Positions 57,595-64,000 of a stretch of DNA of 64,000 nucleotides are shown piece by piece. Below the pieces are notes generated by a model, which searched no databases, was not told the origin of the DNA, and saw nothing but the letters and a program-made list of their open reading frames with translations. This stretch comes from Poa pratensis. Lineage: Eukaryota; Streptophyta; Magnoliopsida; Poales; Poaceae. The stretch is taken from the NCBI GenBank assembly GCA_947311845.1, contig CAMZMU010000040.1, positions 69,297,560 through 69,361,559 on the forward strand, written 5' to 3'. The stretch's first letter is position 1. Every line of letters starts with the position of its first letter. The translations under genes were made by a program, and so were the position numbers.

Positions 57595-58857
57595 CTATCC
57601 TTCTTTGCTTTCGTTCCCCTGCTTCACACTGTGATCATGAACTCGTTTGTCTGGTGGAGCTTCTGTGGGTGGAGAGGGGATCAAACCGATTTTTTGAGCG
57701 ATACCCAACTTCTTTTTCGCATAACCATAATATGTGTTGGTTTTCCCTTCATTTCCTTTAACAAATTCCATGATCAACCCTCAACATCGGCTTCGTCAAC
57801 CTTTTCAACAGCGCGATCCAAGAGGGGTTTACACAGCTCTCCCAACAGACGTAGATTCGGCTCAAACTCAGGGCATGGAAAAACGAAAGAGTACTTGTCG
57901 CCGTCGTAAACACGCCTCAACGCACCCTCGAAACTCAGCTTATCCCCAGTAAGCATCTTCCACATCTCGAAAAGGAAATCAGCCCAGGCCGGGACCAAGT
58001 AAAATCAATCCGCGAGTGGTGCCTAAATTCAACGAAGCCTAAGTCAATTAAAGCCTTGCAAACATTGGGTAGTCCTTCTGCAATCTTCAGCGTATTATAA
58101 TGGAACAGTTCCTCAATTCTTGGCTCGCTGATTGTCCCTGTAATGTACGCTGTCATGTACCATTCAACCAACTCAGTTTTACTTGACAATTTTTCCCAGA
58201 ACTGGACAAATTCCTGGTCACCCTCAAGCGTACTACAAATTCTGCGGATATATTCCCAGTCATCATACTCATCGTTATTCTGAAGCATGAGCTGCTGATA
58301 GTCCTGAAATTGATCATATCGGCAGAATACAGGATCGAAGTACCATTCGAAACCGAGCTTGTAATGCTTATAGTACTCACTGTCTTGGAGATTGCTAAGA
58401 GGGAAATCATCTGACATGCTTTCGTCGTCCATACCCTGGTATTTCCCCTCACGAGCTCTGATGCGACACAGCGCGAGGCGTCGGTTCAGCACTCTCAGCT
58501 GCTCCTCGTTTAGGAGAGAGACTCATCATCGGAAGGATATTCGTCGACAATAGGAGGGTCCTTGAATAGCTGGAGACAAGAATCGATCTCCTTCGCGAGC
58601 TTATCATCGTCCCAGTCAAGGCCTTCGATTTTGTCTCGCTGATCTTGTTCTTGTCCGCCAATAATCTTGCCAGAAGAATGCTCACCAGAAGTAGGTGTGC
58701 TTTGGATCTTTGTCTTCTTTTTACCGATCCATGCGCTCGTTGTCTCCGTCACAGCGGTCTGCTACCCTTTTCCGACACCAGCAAGGGCTTCAAAATCAGG
58801 GTCAGCAGCAGAGGCTTCACCGGCGGCGCGCGCGAGATCAGAGCGTCCACTCTCCAT
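57595..58857 (-). pseudogene. Uncharacterised grass gene, one stop and three frame breaks
   Basis: A single-exon minus-strand reading frame of about 420 residues in four pieces. I place its start at 58857 (MESGRSDLARAAGEASAADP), which is in frame with the piece at 58752-58510 but interrupted by a TAG at 58762-58764. Then come KKKTKIQSTPTSGEHSSGK, LDWDDDKLAKEIDSCLQLF, and after breaks at about 58503, 57990 and 57776: LNRRLALCRIRAREGKYQGM, YFDPVFCRYDQFQDYQQLML, CSTLEGDQEFVQFWEKL, then WADFLFEMWKMLTGDK, and finally YYGYAKKKLGIAQKIGLIP. I recognise the layout as a family of grass proteins without a known function but cannot name a domain. All breaks are consistent with one missing base. Confidence 0.65.
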
Positions 58858-60430
58858 CTGCGATTCAAGACACCGCAGGTTCCCTCTGTAATCTAAGCAG
58901 AATCTCCAAACCCTAACCTATCCTGCGGGTACGATTTGATCCGAAATCTAGACGATAATTGGGATTTGTTTGGCAAAGAAAGTGGAGATGGGCTTAGGCG
59001 GAGATATTTCCGACGCGGTCTCTGCGATCCAGCCCGTAGTAGTAGGATCGATATGCCGCACGCTGTGGTGAACCAGTAGATGAGATCAGGCCACGATCAT
59101 CTCTCTGAATAAATATACTCCACAGAAAACACAAAAGCAGTACGTTGAACAACGCACCAAAATTGCCTCTCGTTGCTTCAGTTTCGTCAGAGAACACTTG
59201 CGAGAGAGAGAGAGCGCAACATCAGCGGCAGTAGGCTTGGGTGAGGGCTCTTTTACGGTACAATTTACTTGTCCTATGGGGTAGTAGTATTTAGCCATAT
59301 CCACCCTTTTATTGTTTGGGCTAGTTTAGGCAACTTATTATTGTAAGGGGGTAACTGAATTTGTTCATTCCATCAGCAGAAAACAGAGCAAACCGAGCCT
59401 TTTTTTTTTTTGAGAGGAGAGCAAACCGAGCCTAGCACCGAGAATCGGGACAAAGCCACACCAGCCCACCAAGAAAATTTTCTTACTCCCACACCAAGTC
59501 AAACCACTAAACAATCTCCACCCCACAATCAATTTTGCTCCAACCCGCACAGTATGCTGCGGTTTTTTAAGCCAATTCGCTGCCAAAACACAACACTGGT
59601 CCAGCCAAAAGTTTTACTAAGTGAGCCGTAGCTGCACTTTGAGGTTCACAACTGAAGTAGGGAAATCCAGCGGAACTATACTGCTACACTTCTTGTACGA
59701 GAGTATCATACATCACAACATTTTCATACATCACAACGCTGGAGTGTTGCACACTGGGAAACTGCCTTGGCAGTTGGCAGTCTTATGCAATAAAAACGTT
59801 GGTAGCTTAGCCAAACGATAACACAAAAATAAATCAGAAATATATATTGCCTTGGCAGTCCGGTACATCCAAATGAATTATATAATAATAACACATCACC
59901 AAAATTTATACATGATGCCACATCAACTGAAAGTAAATTCTTTCCTGCAAGAACAGCATTGATACATAGGAAATTACAAGTTCAGGAGCTAGCCACATCA
60001 ACTTGTACATACGCTGGTAGTACAAGTTGCTCAACAGGAGCTAGCCTGATGCAATACAAAACTGGCATCATCTTCTTCATTGTTGCTCAACAGCCATGAT
60101 AACAGAGAGCTAGTCGTGGACCCATGGAAAAACAGTATTTACTTTACTGCAGTTCAGCACAGAGTTTAGTAAAATGTGAATAAGCAGTAGATGAGCATCA
60201 CAACTGATAATTGATCCAAGACAAGATCAGTAACAAGTGAATAAGCAGGCTGCATCTAAAGGGACAGTTCCAATGCAATACACCTCTCCATTTACAAAAA
60301 GATGATTCCACATGAATTCAGAAAAAAGATGATTGCTCTAAACACTTGAGTAGCATACATCATGATCATAGACAACACTTCAATGCAAGGGTAGGTGAAC
60401 GGCAAAGCAGTGACTAAAGGGTCACTACTG
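58858..60430. other. Intergenic, no gene
   Basis: Holds the presumed upstream region of the minus gene, a GAGAG tract near 59202, poly-T at 59401 and ordinary sequence. No repeat ends or ORFs of note. Confidence 0.4.
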
Positions 60431-60445
60431 GTTAAACATATATAT

Positions 60446-60578
60446 ATTTTTTTGAGGTTAAAACGGTCGTACCCGCCATCCGATTAGATAGAATAGAGGT
60501 TTATGTACAGAGTTTTGGGAAAGGGAAAAATCCCTCTACAAAAACAAAACAGAAAAACTAGTCTCCAGGATCATGCGT
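60446..60578 (-). mobile_element. Short retroposon (LINE/SINE 3' end) with 15-bp target duplication
   Basis: The 133-bp insert is flanked by a perfect 15-bp direct repeat GTTAAACATATATAT (60431-60445 and 60579-60593). On the minus strand it ends in an A-run (TTTTTTT at 60447-60453 plus strand). Long target duplication and terminal A-run are the hallmarks of target-primed retroposition. The content (GGTTAAAACGGTCGTACCC) shows no coding; it is likely a 5'-truncated LINE or a SINE. Confidence 0.8.
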
Positions 60579-60713
60579 GTTAAACATATATATGACTATC
60601 AGTTCTACTTTACTTCAGTATCAAATAAGACTAGGAAGCCCGCTATATATAAGAATAATCCATCGGCAAGCTACCATGTTCATTATAAGATTACAGGAAG
60701 TGTATGGTCTCAC

Positions 60714-61430
60714 CCTCTCTGACTGGTAATGAACTTCAGCTGCCCTGCTCCTCCGCTTCGATCCGTGTCACCTCGATGATTTGATCTCTTCAGTCGCCAC
60801 TAGGTTGTGGCCTCTTGCTGCCAACGATCTTAGCAGCTTTGACTTTCAGAAAAAGAGAAGCTTCTTCAGTTCAGTATCAACTCAAGGATACACCTCAATG
60901 CTATCAACTAAACAACATGTCAACATGAACAAACTAGACGAAGAAGAAAGAAACACACCTCACTGTGGGCTGGCAGACTCGTCTGTACCCCTCCCCTTCC
61001 TCTTGTGGGCATGGCCGCTCTCGCTCGGCAAGCCCGAGACCCCAAAGTTGCTCCTGGAGCCACCGGATAACGATGTGCAAGTGCCGATGGCGCCGTCGCG
61101 CGTCCCCTCCGACGGCACCCCAACGCTCCCCTCCTCCCTGCCTCCCGCCAGCACCTACGGGACCTGGCTGCTGCCGCAGAAGGTAGAGCCGATGTGCCCC
61201 CCGTCCCGCCCGTCCAGCCCTTTGACCTTCGACGTCGCCGAACCATGCTGCCTCGGGTTCGTCTGCGGATGCGCCACCACGGCGAAGTTGTGCCATAGCA
61301 GCTCCACGAGGTCTCTGCGGGATCGACGTACTGGGTAGCGACGGCGGCCGGGTGGATGCGCCGCCGCCGCCGCCGAGCGAGTGGGTGGATCTGCTGCCGT
61401 GTGACAAATTGCGAAAACCCCCTGCTGGAT
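60714..61430 (-). pseudogene. PIF/PIL-type bHLH transcription factor gene fragment
   Basis: Minus-strand exons of a phytochrome-interacting factor-like gene. The N-terminal APB motif, which binds active phytochrome, is RDLVELLWHN at 61313-61284. It is followed by HPQTNPRQHGS, GGHIGSTFCGSSQVP, GGSRSNFGVSGLP and HAHKRKGRGTDES, ending at a GT at 60957-60958. The second exon carries ATEEIKSS and the start of the bHLH basic region GSKRRSRAAEVHYQSER, ending at a GT at 60713. The next exons (helix-loop-helix) are not in the window. TAG at 61155-61157 and TGA at 60768-60770 interrupt the frame, and YQ replaces the usual NL before SER. It is a broken fragment, not a working gene. Confidence 0.72.
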
Positions 61431-61696
61431 GTGGAAATTGTTTTATGGGACATGTTTTTCTCGTTTACCCATTTTACCCTTCGGTGGAAACATACTGCTG
61501 GATGTGTGGACAAGTATTGATCAACCTGAGCCATTGGATCTGGGGGCTTGGACGGTTTCTGGTTGCTTGGACGATGAGTCGATGATGAATACTACTAGTA
61601 GAATTTTCCTTTCTACAGACCTTATCGCAGTACAGTTATTCGAGTGTCCGCTGTTTCAGCTATCACCTCCCATGTAATTATTATTTTTGAATAGGA

Positions 61697-62240
61697 CTAG
61701 CAAAAGTGCCCGTGCGTTGCAACGGGATATAAAAATAGTATTTATGAAAAAATGACCAATTTTTTTCCCAAAGTGGATTGATCCAGTAGAAAAATTTATT
61801 TCTGCCCAAATGATTATCAAGTTGACACAACAGTAAAAATAACTCGATGGGTAAAAGATATATGATCATACATTTTTCTCTCTAATAATTTGATACAATT
61901 TTTATAACAAATATGCATGTGCTCGAGGCAACATAAGAAAACAAATATTATACACCATAATCATTAAATAATCCACAACCAAATGAACATCTCATTAGTT
62001 CTCTTTTAAGCATCAAGGATGTAAAGAAGAAGAAGCAAAATAATGAGAAGAAAAAACACAGATGTGGACATTTAATCAAACTTTTTTTCCTGCATGTCTT
62101 CCCAAAACTGCTATAGTTAAACAAATATAATGTTCTAAATAAGCACATGCTTTGCAATGGACCAAAACGTATCAATGGGATTTGAATTTCTGATAAATGA
62201 CCAAATGCATGCAGCCTGTAATTAATTAGCTCCAATTGTC
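61697..62240 (-). mobile_element. Helitron-like element, minus strand, 3' end at 61697
   Basis: On the minus strand the terminus reads CCCGTTGCAACGCACGGG (hairpin arms CCCGT and ACGGG around GCAACGC), CACTTTTG, CTAG and then T: hairpin plus CTRR as required for a Helitron 3' end. It differs in sequence from the ends at 50.2 and 54.3 kb. The 5' limit is not defined; I give the end of the AT-rich block. Confidence 0.5.
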
Positions 62241-63560
62241 GGAACTAACTACATAATATTCCGCACGCCGTCATCCAGCAGCAGAAACAGAGTGGTAGGC
62301 ACGCCCAGTGGGCAGTGGCTGCACCCGAACAACCACGAACATGGTGCCGGCAACGGCCGCCGGGAGGGCTTGGTGCCACCGGCAGCCGCCTCTGGTAGTC
62401 GCGTCCTTGTAGGAGCAGCAGGGCATTAATGTTAGCACGCCCACGATCACCCATGCGGAGTCGATGGCCGATGCAGGCATGCAGCCACCATACGTACCCG
62501 ATAGACTGGAGGCCCAGTGCGGTGCGATGCTACCTGGCGATCACCCAGGGTGCCGTCGATGCTTAGCAGCCCCGAGCCCACACCCGGTCGTCCTGAGAGC
62601 AAGTCCAGCAGTTCCCCGAAAGCCTCCCCGATAGGAAATATAGGGGAGAGAGAGGAAAAAACAGCCTCCAGCAGTTCCCCTATCCACCCTCCCGATCAAT
62701 CGGCGTCCCCGACCCAGACGCTCCTCTCCCCTATGCATCGGGGAGGTGGAGGCGTCCCCGATCCGTCGCCCCGAGCAACCGCTCGCACGGGGAAGAGTCC
62801 TCCCGCCACCACGGATGCGCTCTCTCTCTACTTCTCCACGAACGGCCAAAACCGCCGCCGCGCCGACGTGACGCGCCGCCTCCACGGCTGTCCCCGAGCA
62901 ACTTCCAGCTGCCGATGAGCTCCGTCTGGCCTCCCTCCACCTCCCTGCCGAAGGAATCGAGTCGGGAGGCTCGAAATCGAGCAGCCCGTGGTCATCTTCC
63001 CCGTGGCCGTCCGCCGCTCGCCGCGGTCGATCCCGCCGTTCCCGGCCTCCTCTCCTTCCACGCGTCATCCTCCACGGCCGCCAAGACCGCCGAGGCGCCC
63101 GCCCCCACCAAGACCTTCGCGCAGCGGGCCGGCGACGCGCTGGCGGCGGCCGTGTGCCGGAGCGGCGAGCTCACCAAGAACGCCACCATGGCCGTGTCCC
63201 GGAGTGGCGAGCTCACCAAGAACGCCACCATGGCTGCCGTCCGGGACGCCGCGGCCGCCAACATCACCACCAAGGCCACGGCGGCGGACGCCATGGCGGC
63301 CGTCCGGGAGGCCGCCGCCAACGCCGTGCACCACGAGGGCTCGCCGGATGCAGGGTGGGTTGGAGCTCGCCGGCCGCGCGGTGGAGGAGGTGCTGGGGTG
63401 GGGCAGCGGTGGAGGAGGTGCTGAGGCGACGGGGCTGGGTAGAGGGGAATTGAACGGGAAGGAGCCAGGAGGTGGGCTGCTCGTTGGAGAAGAAGTCGGG
63501 AGTGGTAGTATATATGTGATAATGCTAATTGCTACTGCTAGCATCGAGACAAAGTGAGAG
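62241..63560. other. GC-rich region with unassigned ORFs
   Basis: The plus-strand frame 62915-63424 (169 residues) includes SGELTKNATMAVSRSGELTK, a 42-bp tandem duplication (63161-63244), and alanine-rich AAVRDAAAANITTKATAADA. Overlapping frames on both strands are equally open because of GC content. I cannot assign a product. A gene fragment is plausible. Confidence 0.3.
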
Positions 63561-63589
63561 AGAGGATTTGTGACCGTTTGGTACCGTTT

Positions 63590-64000
63590 GCTGAATGTGC
63601 TCGCTTTTGTACTGATGTTTGGTGATGTTTGCTGAATGGGATGCAGAGTGGGTTTGGAATGTGCTAGCTTTTGTACTGAGTGGGTTTTGAACTATTTCCT
63701 GTGTTGTATGAGCTAGTTCCTGTGTTGTATGAACTATTTCCTTACAAATAACTGTTAAGAAGTTAGTTACGAAATATTGTTAAACTATTTCCTGTCTTGT
63801 TTTGTTAGACATGAGACATGTTTTGCATGGACTAAATTATTAGAAAATATTACATTTGTGCCAGTACTGCATAATTTAAAGTACTACATAGGGGTACATA
63901 ATTTGAAGAACTACACAGGGGAAATAATTTAAAGTACTACATAGGGATACATAATTTAAAATACTAGCCGTTAGAAAAAACACTGTTAAAATACTAGCCG
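63590..64000. repeat. Short imperfect direct repeats
   Basis: TGTGCT(C/A)GCTTTTGTACTGA occurs twice (about 63597 and 63660), TTCCTGTGTTGTATGA twice (about 63695-63730), and AATTTAAAGTACTACATAGGG-type units recur from 63865 to 63985. No coding. The last unit runs to the window edge. Confidence 0.55.

Noticed and set aside
60781..61338. 185-residue plus-strand ORF as a gene
   Set aside because: It is antisense to the PIF-like exons and has no recognisable motif.

Overview
The window is a grass nuclear genome segment, most likely Pooideae and probably Triticeae. Stowaway MITEs with CTCCCTCCGT ends, dense nested LTR retrotransposons of types familiar from wheat and barley, Helitron termini and plant gene families with introns all point there. 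The species cannot be fixed from the sequence alone. There are no bacterial features, tRNA or rRNA genes, or CRISPR arrays. About 65-70% of the window is recognisable transposable element.

Layout. 1-0.64 kb is a LINE remnant. 1.1-2.75 kb is a MITE cluster. 4.5-6.6 kb holds a six-exon gene for the proteasome beta subunit PBF1 with a premature stop in exon 5. 7.2-8.8 kb (minus) holds a two-exon CBS-domain gene (CBSX6-like) with a one-base frame break. 10.3-29.2 kb is a nested stack: a tandem array built on CAGTTGCAACTG is split by a minus-strand Copia element (10696-28997, 5-bp target duplication ACAAC). One LTR of that element is split by a plus-strand SIRE/Maximus-like Copia (11393-21449), whose RNase H region is split in turn by a gypsy solo LTR (17913-19510, target duplication GGTAT). 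30.1-30.8 kb is a second array of the same kind. 32-34 kb has two long foldback elements. 34.2-49.0 kb is a second stack: a minus LINE fragment cut by a gypsy element (LTR 35159-36741), which is joined to a minus-strand Tat-lineage gypsy (38408-48999) carrying an intron-containing gene on the opposite strand. 49-54.3 kb is AT-rich and has Helitron 3' ends. 54.9-56.0 kb is an F-box gene; 57.6-58.86 kb (minus) is an unrecognised grass gene; 60.7-61.4 kb (minus) is a fragment of a phytochrome-interacting (PIF/PIL) bHLH gene. The remainder to 64 kb is a Helitron end, unassigned GC-rich sequence and short repeats.

The five non-transposon genes are unrelated housekeeping or regulatory genes with no sign of working together. 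Every one carries a stop codon or a frame break. Most frame breaks I could follow, in genes and in the Tat gypsy alike, are consistent with exactly one missing base in otherwise well preserved reading frames. Either these are pseudogenes or the consensus has a systematic one-base deletion problem; this is the first thing to settle before using any protein from this window.
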